Assembly (NCBI GenBank): GCA_028583415.1
Contig: CM053271.1
Location: forward strand, 90,414,584-90,478,583
DNA length: 64,000 nucleotides
Origin: Protea cynaroides
Lineage: Eukaryota; Streptophyta; Magnoliopsida; Proteales; Proteaceae
Direction: 5' to 3'
Shown here: positions 36,032 to 45,240 of the stretch, piece by piece
How positions within the stretch are numbered: position 1 is the stretch's first letter
How the letters are laid out: every line of letters starts with the position of its first letter
Program-made: the position numbers and the translations under genes
Notes under the pieces: model-generated
The model's input: only the letters and a program-made list of their open reading frames with translations
The model's database searches: none
What the model was told of the DNA's origin: nothing

Positions 36032-36292
36032 GCCAGGGGCTTGTTTAGTTGTTTATGTTGGTTAATTTTCATTAATTGATTTCCTCTAGTAAGGGTGATC
36101 AATTAATTTTAATATTTATTGAAATAGTGATTGGAGCCTTAATAATATTTCTATTATTTTCAAAGTGTTCATTGACTTGCTTGAGATCCCCCCAACACAT
36201 AGAGGAACCTATTGCACTGTTTTTTAGGTTAGGACAAAGATTATTGGTTATTGTCCAGTAAAACCTTTGAATATTTCTCCTTCAGCTTGCCA

Positions 36293-36294
36293 CA

Positions 36295-36320
<26 letters not shown>
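36293..36320. repeat. Poly-A run
   Basis: About 28 A following ttcagcttgccac; possibly a retroposon tail. Confidence 0.85.
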
Positions 36321-36325
<5 letters not shown>

Positions 36326-36387
36326 TGTTTTATAGAACAATCATTTCACCCTATTTATTGATTTTCTATTTAATGTGAGCGTCTTAA

Positions 36388-36480
36388 TGTATGTGATGTA
36401 TATGCAAGTCATTAGCTCAAAGAAGTAAAGCACTTGGGGATTCCCCAAGAGATGGTGGTTTGAATCCATCAAGACTCATT
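36388..36480 (+). repeat. tRNA-like sequence, copy 1 (degenerate)
   Basis: Contains ttagctcaaagaagtaaagc (A-box-like), an anticodon-arm-like cttgg/ccaag with a 7-base loop, and ggtttgaatcc (B-box-like), ending caagactc. Acceptor pairing is poor here. The same flanks (tgtatgtgatgtat before, attgattttctta after) surround copy 2. Confidence 0.5.
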
Positions 36481-36580
36481 GATTTTCTTATATCTCATTT
36501 TACAAATTCTTATGGCATGAGTGCAAATGCCAATTGTCAAGCTACGAAAATCACGACTTATGATTTAGTCACAGCTTCTC

Positions 36581-36680
36581 AATGTATGTGATGTATGTGA
36601 GTCTTTAGCTCAAACAGGTAGAGCACTTGGGGATTCCTAAGAGATGGTTCGAATCTATCAAGACTCATTGATTTTCTTAA
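36581..36680 (+). repeat. tRNA-like sequence, copy 2 (foldable)
   Basis: From 36599: GAGTCTT ... AAGACTC form a perfect 7-bp acceptor stem; GCTC/GAGC form a D stem; GATGG-TTCGAAT-CTATC forms a T arm with a canonical loop. The A box (tagctcaaacaggtagagc) and B box (ggttcgaatc) are near consensus. The anticodon arm (cttggggattcctaag) is poor and lacks the usual U33. A tRNA-derived SINE or a decayed tRNA gene is more likely than a working tRNA. Confidence 0.5.
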
Positions 36681-37321
36681 TGTTCTGAATTATTAGGGTA
36701 TGAATGCAAATGATAATTACGAAGAAATCATACTTACAACTGTGGTTGATAAAATTAATGAAATAATCATAGTTTTAATTAATTCACTTAATTTCCATAA
36801 TTTTATTATTTTTTTACCAAAATTGTCTAACATACATCTAGAAGAAATGACCTAAAGTTTAGCTTCTTCAAAAATCTCTATCAATTGAACTAATTTTCAT
36901 AAGTTTGACTCCATGTCGACCATCATAGCTTCTGCAAATGATGGAACCCATGATTGGATTCTATGTGTTCGTCATGATGAATGAATTTTTTTTATTTTTA
37001 AATACGTTCAGATGTTCAGTTTAAGCTTTTAACTGATGTTCAGATTTTTGGTTTTGTCCTAGTGTTAATGTAATATTTGTATTCATATAAATATATGGTT
37101 TTGTAAAGGGATGGTGTTGTTAATAATTGTTAAGATTGGAGATAATCTTTAATGTTCATCATGATGAATGATTTTTTTTATGTCTTTATTATTTTTTCCG
37201 GAATATTGTAAAGGTAAATAGACTCTTTTCGTCCCGCCCACCAAAGAACCTATGTGAATGTTTTGGAATGGGGATGTTCGCCTTTTGTAACAAGTAGACC
37301 CACGATACGGACTAATAGATG
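36681..37321. other. Intergenic AT-rich sequence
   Basis: No gene. 37001-37066 resembles 38931-38995 (shared tttaagctt, ttcagatttttggttttgt), a diverged direct repeat bracketing the third Mutator-like element. Confidence 0.5.
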
Positions 37322-38920
37322 TTCCTACTGTTACCCTACCACCCAAAAGGATTTGGGCAAATCATCTACCATTCAAGTTTTTTTAAAAAAAATCACCTAC
37401 CACCCAAATTACACAAACGTTCTTCCATTAACTGACGGGAAAGAGTTGAAATTGTGTGTAGATGTTTATACCCTTATCATTTTAAACGAAAGAAAAAAAG
37501 AAAGTCAAAAAAAATCTTTAAAAAAAAAGGACGAATACACTCACAGCGATTAGAAAGAACAAAGAATTGAACTGAATCGGTGATCGAAGAAGAGCTTTAG
37601 AAAACCCTAGATTTCGGCTTTGATCAGAGCTCTGAGAGAGTTAATTTTTTTTTTTTATTTGGAGGGATGTTGTTTGTGATGAAGATGAAGATACAGACGC
37701 AAATGGAGATGGATTGGGTTTCTCTTGTTTTAATTGTCGGGCATTTTTCTGCGCTTCCAATGTTACTATAGCATCAATGCATTCAGTTCCGCTTGTTGTA
37801 ATTGCCTAGGATTTATGCACGCTTCCGATGTGCAAAAAACCAACAAAAAACAGCATCGAATGGATTCAATTCCACCTGTAATGGATGGGGTTTCGTATGT
37901 TCGTATTTGCCAGGCATTTCTGTACTCTTCTAATGTTTTTTTTTTTTGGGTAAGTATGCTCTTCCGATGTTACTACAACATAGATCGAAGAGAAAAATCA
38001 GAATTCTACTCTTAAAATTATTGCCAGTTTCAGAATTCTACTCTTAAAACCCTAGTTAGGTTGACCTCCCTGAATACAGTTCCGTTGGCCCTGAAACTTG
38101 GAGCACAGGTTCTCTGATCCTGGGATCCTAATCCTAGGATCTTACTGGCTGGAATTAATTTTGCTGGGAGAACCAAGATATGCAACATAGCTGAAAACTG
38201 AACCACCGCTAGGTTTAGTTTCAGATATTTTAAACTCCACCAAAACTTTCTGTTGGGGGTAAATACCACAGAGGATTTTAATAGATTCTCCTGTTTCACC
38301 ATCACCACCTCCTCCTCCGCCCTTGAGGCGATGCTATCACACTTTTTGCCGTCGTGCATCAAGATCGGAAGAAATGAAGAAGTTGTCGCTGGAAATCAAT
38401 TGCAAGCTTGAGAACCAAGAGCTTTGGAAGCGAAACGATTGCAAGATCAGATAAAACCATGAATTTCAGTGATGAATCGATTGCAAACTAGAAGGAGAAA
38501 GTAAAGTTGCTGGAAGATCGAATTAGTGAAGAAAGTAAAATGAAGATCGCCATTGCTACCAAAGTCAATCGCATGAAGAACAAAAACCAAACCCTCTCTC
38601 TCCAAACCCTCCTTCTCTTACAATCCAGTCAACGGGGCGTCTGCCTAACTACTGGCTCTGTCCAGATTTTCTAACACCAATAAGGGTAGGGTAAAAATAA
38701 TAAGTGAGGGTAAATTGGATTTTTTTTCCTTACAATAAGGGTATTATTTTCATTCATGCATTTTCTAATGGCTGACATCAGCAACTAACGGCTCAGTTAG
38801 TTACTTTTGGATCTTTTTGATAAATGTATGTGTAATTTGGTTGGTAGGTGATTTTTTTTAAAAACTTGGGAGGTAGGTGATTTGTCCAAATCTTTTTGAG
38901 TGGTAGGTGAAAAATTCCCA
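37322..38920. mobile_element. Third Mutator-like element, degraded left end
   Basis: The same family as the elements at 3614 and 5560: repeated caaatcatctaccattcaag / aatcacctaccacccaaatt motifs at the left and their complements at the right, and the internal tract ccttacaataagggtattat. The first ~15 bases at the left are eroded and no target duplication is evident. Interior: a leader-like stretch (37540-37640) and a minus-strand 110-codon frame (38030-38362; MMHDGKKCDSIASRAEEEVV and onward) that I do not recognise and that may be captured sequence. Confidence 0.75.
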
Positions 38921-39069
38921 TTTTTTTAATATGTATGTTTAGATGCCCAATTTAAGCTTGTAATTGATTTTCAGATTTTTGGTTTTGTTCTTATGATATA
39001 GGAGCTTGTAATGGTGAGGAAGACTTTCATATAAGCACATGTAATGGGATATTTATAAAGATATCTGTC

Positions 39070-39345
39070 ATGTCTAATAGTGATCCGATCTGAATATCGA
39101 TTCAATGTGGTTTCTTTCTGTGAGCATTGTAGTTTCACTTTTATTCTTAGGGAAGCCAATGAAGTAGCTCACTCCCTTGCTAGGAAGGCTGTGAATTTAT
39201 CGGAATTACTTTCATGGCCAATTACCATACCTTGTCTCCAATATGCTTGTTGTAAGGATGCCTTGGCTTTATCTGAAGTTGATTTTCAATAAATCTTTCT
39301 GTTACCAGAAAAAGAAAAAGAAAAAAAAGAAAAAGAAAAAGGAAT
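39070..39345 (+). pseudogene. LINE 3' end (RNase H tail), 5'-truncated
   Basis: Reads FNVVSFCEHCSFTFILREAN then EVAHSLARKAVNLSELLSWP, the usual end of a plant LINE RNase H domain (REANxVAHxLAR), stop TAA at 39290-39292, then an A-rich tail (aaaaagaaaaagaaaaaaaa). A typical 5'-truncated LINE insertion. Confidence 0.85.
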
Positions 39346-39972
39346 ACCGATTCAATGAGAAATTGATATCTGTTGGATTATCATTAATGTAATTAAAATA
39401 GGGTAAGATTAGGGACTGGAAAATCCAAATCTGATAGTTTGGGTTTTTTTTTTTTTTTTGGTTAAAGCAAACTATATTGTTATGAAAAAGAGGAAACAAG
39501 CATGGACTCGATCCTACACAGATCAGAGACCGAAGAGTTTGGATATAGATGCATATATTTGGAAAATACTAAAAAGATTTTGGTTATTTTTTAATTTTAT
39601 TTTTTGTCAAAAGTTTGATTATTTTATTATGGGTTAGTTAGTTTAACTCTCCTATACTTGATCTTATTTATTCAAACTCTCTTACCTTAAATTTGTTTTC
39701 ACATTTCCCCAAAAAAAAAAAAAAAAAAGAGAGAGAGGAAACTTTCACCTCTCTTTCTCCCCTATTAATTTAGAATCTCAAAATTAACCCTTTCAATGTC
39801 TGCTTCCACATCACCCTCCCCTACGGCACTCCTCTGGTAGCTAGCTAGCTCTGGTGCCCTCTGCATTTATGGGGGTGCAAATAGAGAGAAAAAAGAGCTA
39901 AATGAGGCACAAAGATGATCTGCCAATTCCTTATTTTTATTCTTCCTATGCTTAAACTTAGATAATTCTTTG
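39346..39972. other. Intergenic AT-rich sequence
   Basis: Poly-T at 39444-39460 and poly-A at 39710-39728; no gene seen. Confidence 0.6.
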
Positions 39973-40204
39973 GGATTCAAATCCTCTCCTCCAAGAGAAT
40001 CTGGAGGAGAGGTGGCGCCCTATATAGATGGACGACACCTGAGGGTCGGATTAATCCGACCCCTCCATCCGAGCCGACAAGCTGAACCAACAGTGGGTGT
40101 CGGCTCGGATGGAGGGGTCGGATTAATCCGACCCCCAGGTGTCGCTCATCTGTATGGGGTGCCACCTCTCCTCTAGATTCTCTTGGAGGGGAGGATGTGG
40201 ATCC
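39973..40204. mobile_element. Foldback MITE with 9-bp target duplication
   Basis: The element is almost entirely an inverted repeat: left ggattcaaatcctctcctcc...agaatct pairs with the right end ...agattctcttggaggggagg atgtggatcc, and inner arms ggtcggattaatccgacccc repeat on both sides. An exact 9-bp duplication AATTCTTTG flanks it (39964-39972 and 40205-40213), pointing to Mutator-type mobilisation. 232 bp, no coding capacity. A second copy is at 31892. Confidence 0.88.
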
Positions 40205-40634
40205 AATTCTTTGTGATTTGGAGAACACAACTATAGCTTATACCTTACTAATCTAGAGGTTTTTATTTTTATTTTTTATTTTTTAAATCATGGTATAGAG
40301 TTGGTCGTGAAAGGAACCAAATGAAGATGGATGTGTGGTCTTTGTATTATTTGTTAGAATATTCTCGATTTAGGGTTTCAACAAAACCCATGACAATCCA
40401 TACAGGAACCCTAGAATACAATATAAATAACCAAGAGAAAATTAATTGAGACAAACCTGTGCGTTGGATATTGATTTTGGCCTATTCTAGTGTGAGCTTT
40501 GATTCATAGCTTCTACAGCCCATCAAAGATCCCTTCTCATTTTCTCTACGTATGGGAGCGAAGAGAGAGGAATTAAACCACTTGGGCTGGTGGACTTTGA
40601 ACTTAGTATTTATAATACTAACCCAAACCTTAGA

Positions 40635-41203
40635 TGTAAGACCCGTATCATACTAACCGGTCCTACCACCTTGTATCAAGTCTTCCTATCATGGTTGGGC
40701 CAAGTGGACCAAGTGCGTGAAGAAACCACAATACCAGGTATGAATTTAAACCAAAAAACAGTCAATTAGGAGTGTGTGGTCACGTACCTAAACAGGTGTG
40801 GTCGACCACACCTCAGACCAAAGCGACCACAGAAATCTGGGTCGTGTGGTTGTAAGATTTGGACTGTGTGGTCGACGGGTTTTGCGACCACACCTGTGAC
40901 CACACGAACCCAGTAAGACTCAGTGATTAGGAAACCTTCCTAATCTGAAGGGGGGGGGGGGTTCTTTCCTAATCTAAGGAGGGTTTATATGGAGGGTTTT
41001 TCTCTATATATAGGACATCCCTTAGCCTCTTTAATCATTTTAGAACTCAAACTGAAAGAGAGAGAAAGAGAAGAAGAGGAAGAGAAGGAGAATTGAAGAG
41101 GAAGACTAAGAGGAGGAAATTCAAAGAGAACTCTGAATCTTCAACAAGTTTAAGGTATGAAAACATTCCCCATGTCAATTGAATGTCTAGAATAGATCAT
41201 GAA
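40635..41203 (+). mobile_element. Tekay-type LTR, 5' part, interrupted by hAT element
   Basis: Starts tgtaagacccgtatcatac, like the LTRs at 42814 and 56856. It has a palindromic-word cluster (40779-40915), a TATA box (ctctatatataggac, about 41005), a purine-rich leader and a possible splice donor (aag|gtatga at 41153). It is cut at 41203 by a hAT insertion and resumes at 50887. Confidence 0.72.
40794..40813. repeat. 20-bp perfect palindrome AGGTGTGGTCGACCACACCT
   Basis: Reads the same on both strands. It is part of the first palindromic-word cluster of this LTR; related gtgtggtcg words recur at 40766, 40872 and 51075-51210. Confidence 0.95.
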
Positions 41204-41212
41204 CATGGTTCA

Positions 41213-41280
41213 GAATTTCGGCCGAAATTTTGGATTTCGGCCGAAATTTTGGATTTCGGCCGAAATTTTGGATTTTGGCC
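41213..41280 (+). repeat. hAT subterminal repeats, three tandem palindromes
   Basis: Three consecutive units of atttcggccgaaattttgg, each containing the perfect palindrome ATTTCGGCCGAAAT; a fourth partial unit (attttggccgatacg) follows. Confidence 0.9.
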
Positions 41281-41643
41281 GATACGTATCGGTTTTTATC
41301 AAAACCGAAACTAACCTTAATGGCGGTATGACATTTACCTAAATTCGGTCTGAATTTGAAGTTTCGGACCGAATTAGGGCTTTTAATAGATGTTTCGACG
41401 AAATCAGTTGAAATGTTGCAGGCGCTGAAAGCCTGGAATCTCTCTCACTCTCTCGATCTCAGATTTTTTATGATACTTTCCCGAAATCAGTGGTTTTTCA
41501 TCTCCTTCTCTAACATCTGTCTCCCGAAAAGAATTCTCTCAGCTTTGTAGTCTGCTCCCTTTCTGTCTCTCATATCACTCTCAACTTCGAGTGTCTCCAA
41601 GACCTTTTCTATTTATTCTTGGAGTCAATAGTAGTTTCATACA

Positions 41644-42136
41644 ATAAAACAGAGTACTCCTTCCGTTGTTGAGATCATCTGGTGGGAATCAAAAACAGAG
41701 AAGTCCAGGTTTAAGCAGGTCTGTGTCTTCTGTGGGAGTAGTACTGGCAAGAAGAACTGCTATCGAGATGCTGCCCTTGATTTAGGGGAAGAGCTTGTGA
41801 GTTTTGATTTCTCTATCCTTTTTACATAATACCCAATTCATCTATTTCTTCCATTTTTTTTCGTTGTTCTTGATTCTGACCCTTTTTATGTTGGGATTCT
41901 GCAGGTTTTGAGGAGGCTGAATCTTGTCTATGGCGGTGGGAGTGTTGGGTTAATGGGTTTGGTCTCTCAAACAGTTCACCGTGGGGGCGGCCATGTTTTA
42001 GGGTAGCAGCACAATCATTTTCAGAAGATTAATTAAATTTTTTTTTTGTCACTCCCCTGCTTTTTTAATTGGTTTCTTTTGCTTCAGGATCATCCCCAAG
42101 ACTCTCATGTGCAAAGAGGTCTGCAACTTCATCTGG

Positions 42137-42175
<39 letters not shown>

Positions 42176-42612
42176 TGTTTTATTTTCCCCAAGTTCTCTA
42201 ATCAAAATCTTGGGTTTTTTGAGCAGATAACAGGAGAAACAGTGGGGGAGGTGAAACCTGTAGCCGACATGCATCAAAGAAAAGCCGAGATGGCCCGCCA
42301 TTCTCGATTGTTTTATTGCCTTACCAGGTTCATCTTTGTTCATCACAAAAAAGGAAGTAAAAGAAAATATCATGAAAAATCAATTTCTCTAATGTTCCCG
42401 TTCTTCATTTTAACTGTCCACAGGTGGGTATGGAACCCTTGAAGAGCTACTGGAGGTGATGACGTGGGCTCAACTTGGTATCCATGACAAGCCTGTAAGC
42501 TAAGATCATTAGATTATCAGATACATCCTGTGTAAATAAGAGTTGGGTCATCACTAATTCTTGGTAATCCCTAACATGGAATCATATTTTTCTACAGGTG
42601 GGTTTGCTCCAG
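41644..42612 (+). pseudogene. LOG-like cytokinin phosphoribohydrolase gene copy, truncated
   Basis: LOG enzymes release active cytokinin bases from cytokinin riboside monophosphates in the cytosol. Exons with GT-AG introns: 41644-41796 (KSRFKQVCVFCGSSTGKKNC...), 41905-42002 (LVYGGGSVGLMGLVSQTVHR), 42088-42118 (IIPKTLMCKE), 42227-42327 (ITGETVGEVKPVADMHQRKA), 42424-42494 (GGYGTLEELLEVMTWAQLGI) and the start of a sixth at 42598 (VGLL). The joined exons hold the LOG signature PGGYGTLEE and the GGGSVGLMG nucleotide-binding loop. Defects: no ATG in frame at the expected start (ATA at 41644), one extra base in exon 4 (101 nt instead of the 100 that phase requires), and loss of everything after VGLL, where retroelement sequence begins. 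Introns retained, so it was acquired as DNA inside the hAT element. Confidence 0.85.
42142..42173. repeat. (CT)n microsatellite in LOG intron
   Basis: About 32 bases of CT dinucleotides in the third intron. Confidence 0.9.
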
Positions 42613-42813
42613 GTAGAGAATCCTTCTCTTTCTGCCTCTGCAGTTGTTCTTTAAGCCTCCGATCTTGGAGTTGCCGTAGGGTAAGTTGGGTAACGTAGTT
42701 CGACAGAAGGGATGGGAAGTTGGGAACTTCCTTTCTCCGCCATTATCAGGCTTTGAATCTGTAGTACCTACATGCAAATTTCGGGACGAAATTTCTTTTA
42801 AGGGTGGTGGAGT
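42613..42813 (+). mobile_element. 3' end of a Ty3 internal region with polypurine tract
   Basis: Contains atttcgggacgaaatttctt (about 42778-42796), typical of the sequence before the 3' LTR in Del/Tekay elements, then the polypurine tract aagggtggtggag (42800-42812). The junction with LOG sequence is near 42613. The rest of the internal region is missing. Confidence 0.7.
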
Positions 42814-44808
42814 TGTAAGACCCGCACTCTGAAAACCCGGTCTAACCTTGGTTTTTGTGTCGTGACAGGTCTTCCGGTCATCACCGGGCCAGACGGGGCA
42901 AGCAGATAACAAACAGGTACGAAATCGGACCGAAGTCGACCAATTATACCTGATTTTAGGTATACCGATCGATGGTACCGGTCTTGGTACCGATCGACCG
43001 GTATGGCCTGCACAGCTATGTGCGGGAATTTGGAAATTGGTCTCTGCGGGTCCCGCTTTCCTGATTTCGAATCCTAGAAGTTTCCTAATCCTAAGAGGGT
43101 TACTAAACCCTATTTCTAGCCTATAAATACACCCATAAGCCTCCTCAAATCCTTTCCATTGTCTCTCACAAACCCTAGAGAAGAGAAAGAGCTTGGAAAG
43201 GAGAAGGAGCTAGGAAGAAGAAGGAGGTGCCGCCATTACCGTTTGACGAAGCTCACGCTACGCCTGTCAACGGTAAGTGCTTGAATCCATCTTCTTATTC
43301 CGTGTTAGTTATTGGGTGGATCAATACCATGCAAAGTAGGTATTGATCTAAAACCCTAAATTGGCCAATAAACCCTAAGTTGCCGTCAAACCCTAGATTC
43401 GAGTTTCGAGATGATATTCATCGAAACGAGACTTGAATGAGTTGGGGATAACTCTAACTCAAAGCCTAGACTTAGAATGGATAGGAGAAACCCCGAAAAT
43501 CCAAGGAGGATGATCGACGGTCGAAGAACCCATGCATGGTCTTCCGAGACATACCGGTCGACTATACCGGTTGCACATAGTGCGACCGTATGTTGCACCG
43601 CTACCTCTCGGGAGGTTATCCGTGGGGACCGGTTGATCATACCGGTCGCCTGGTCTTTCCCAGAGAGCCGCGACCGGTATATGCCACCGTCGGCTTTATT
43701 ATTACTGTTCATGCATTGATAGGATGTGATTGTTAGGCATGTGATTGTTTTCGTTGGTGTGTGGAGTAGGGCATGGGCCTGGGATCGCTCTTCACACTAG
43801 CACTTTTTGTAGTATTCTGTCTTAACATGCTTGGTACGGGTGGGGTATCAGGGGAAGGTCGTGGTACGGTGGTCTCCGATATTGATGTTGTCCCGGCCAT
43901 TGTTATGTGGTATTCTGAGGATTTCGAGTCGAGTATTGTTTCTATCCTAGTGTGTCAGTTATGGATAGAGTATCAGGGGAGGTGTGGGAATGCCTTAGCT
44001 CTATCTCTATGCCGTAGACGGCTATGCTGGGATAGAGCATACATTGTTGACATATAGGATTGGTTAGTTGCGAGCCCAGTTTGCGAGCCCTGGCCAGTAA
44101 GGGCTTAGGTACTGGTATGGGTAGAGTATCAGGGGAGGTGCGGGTATACCTTAGCTCTATCTCTATTCCATGATGGGTGCATGTGGGTTGGTGGTAGTGT
44201 GATCTACTGTGCGATGCCACACACTCGTGTATAAAGGTGCGGGGGCCACCAAACCTTTCTATAGCACATTGCAAACTTAAAACCAGACCACAGCATAAAA
44301 TGATTGTTACTCATGCATAATCTTGTGAAACTGTCTGATTGTCTTACTGAGCTGTGTTGTGAGCTCACCCTTTGTGTACACATTGTTTTAGATGTTGATG
44401 CAGGATACACTATGGACGATTATGTGAACGCTCCGGCGTATGGAGGTGTAGCTGCTTTGGATGTACAGGCAGGAGAGGACGAGCATGACGCTTCATGCGA
44501 GTGCCCTTTATGCGAGTACCTGTGATGGATTTTATTTAGTTGTTTCAGTTATTTTCGTTTGATATTAAAGGGATGTAAAAGATATTTATTTTATTTTGGA
44601 TTTGAATAATTGAATACTTATTTAATTATCAATAGATACTCAGTTCATTCTATTTTAAGTCTTCCGCTGTATATTTATATTCTGATTATGGTTATGTGTA
44701 ATTGGTTTGTATGGGTGGACACGGCCTATTCGAGATCCTGGTGTGAACCGTTGGTTAAATGATGGTTCACTCACACCGTTCTGGTTGGATCAGAATTGGG
44801 GTGTGACA
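42814..44808 (+). mobile_element. Tekay/Del-type LTR, copy A (3' LTR)
   Basis: 1,995 bp, tgtaagacccgcactctg ... aattggggtgtgaca, directly after a polypurine tract, so a 3' LTR. Internal landmarks: palindromic words at 42961-43015 and 43550-43685, TATA box cctataaatac at about 43122-43132, leader ending at a possible donor caacg|gtaagt (43271), a pyrimidine-rich acceptor-like ttgttttag at 44384-44391, and the 73-codon ORF 44304-44525. Aligns along its length with 56856-59028. Confidence 0.85.
44304..44525 (+). CDS. LTR-embedded 73-codon ORF, copy A
   Basis: ATG to TGA, 73 codons: a hydrophobic/cysteine-containing first half (MLLMHNLVKLSDCLTELCCE), then GYTMDDYVNAPAYGGVAALD, then VQAGEDEHDASCECPLCEYL. 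It has exactly the same length as the ORF at 58524-58745, and both end 283 bases before the LTR end. Across the last ~44 codons my hand count of differing codons between the two is about 9 silent and 8 replacement, plus a TGA/TAG stop swap, more silent change than neutral drift would give. The C-terminus is acidic with a CECPxC motif that could bind metal. An alternative is that only the second half is translated, as a spliced exon beginning after ttttag at 44391. I recognise no family. Confidence 0.5.
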   Translation: MLLMHNLVKLSDCLTELCCELTLCVHIVLDVDAGYTMDDYVNAPAYGGVAALDVQAGEDEHDASCECPLCEYL

Positions 44809-44819
44809 GAATCAGTCCA

Positions 44820-45240
44820 GATTTCAGAAGGAGACAATTGGGAAGCCTGGAAATCCAAAAGAGATGATTCGGCCATTTTAATAACCTCAGACGGCGATCA
44901 TATACAAACGGTTATCATTCCGAGTTAGCCAGAGAACCAACACAGGAAGGAGCACAGTGAAATTTTTACCTTGTCGAAGAGCTATTTTATTATCAGGGAA
45001 CATGGAGCTCTAAATCTCTACCCACCATCGAAACGAGATATCAGCTGAATCTGGGATGCGACAAGCTTGGGAGCAGCCCAACCAAGTAGCCCTTGCGGAT
45101 GGCACTCAACTAGAATGTGAGAAGTAGTCTCTTTAGCTGCACCACACTGATGACAACAAGTATCAATAGGCACATTCCTATGGTTTAAATCGTCCGCCGA
45201 TGCAATCCCCTCTTTACAAGTCCTCGGATTTAATCTTAGG
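44820..45240 (-). pseudogene. LINE zinc-binding RT-associated region fragment
   Basis: Minus strand reads RTCKEGIASADDLNHRNVPI then DTCCHQCGAAKETTSHILVE and CHPQGLLGWAAPKLVASQIQ, matching the zf-RVT pattern (RNV..DT.C..C....ET..H....C) near the end of plant LINE ORF2. It is a small dead fragment inside the hAT element, right after the LTR. Confidence 0.8.

Noticed and set aside
36581..36680. Functional tRNA gene
   Set aside because: The anticodon arm is poor and lacks the invariant U33; kept only as a tRNA-like repeat.
43942..44274. Minus-strand 110-codon frame within the LTR
   Set aside because: Overlaps the LTR on the opposite strand, is not matched by an equally conserved frame in the 56856 LTR, and contains the direct repeat of the ggtatcaggggaggt tract.
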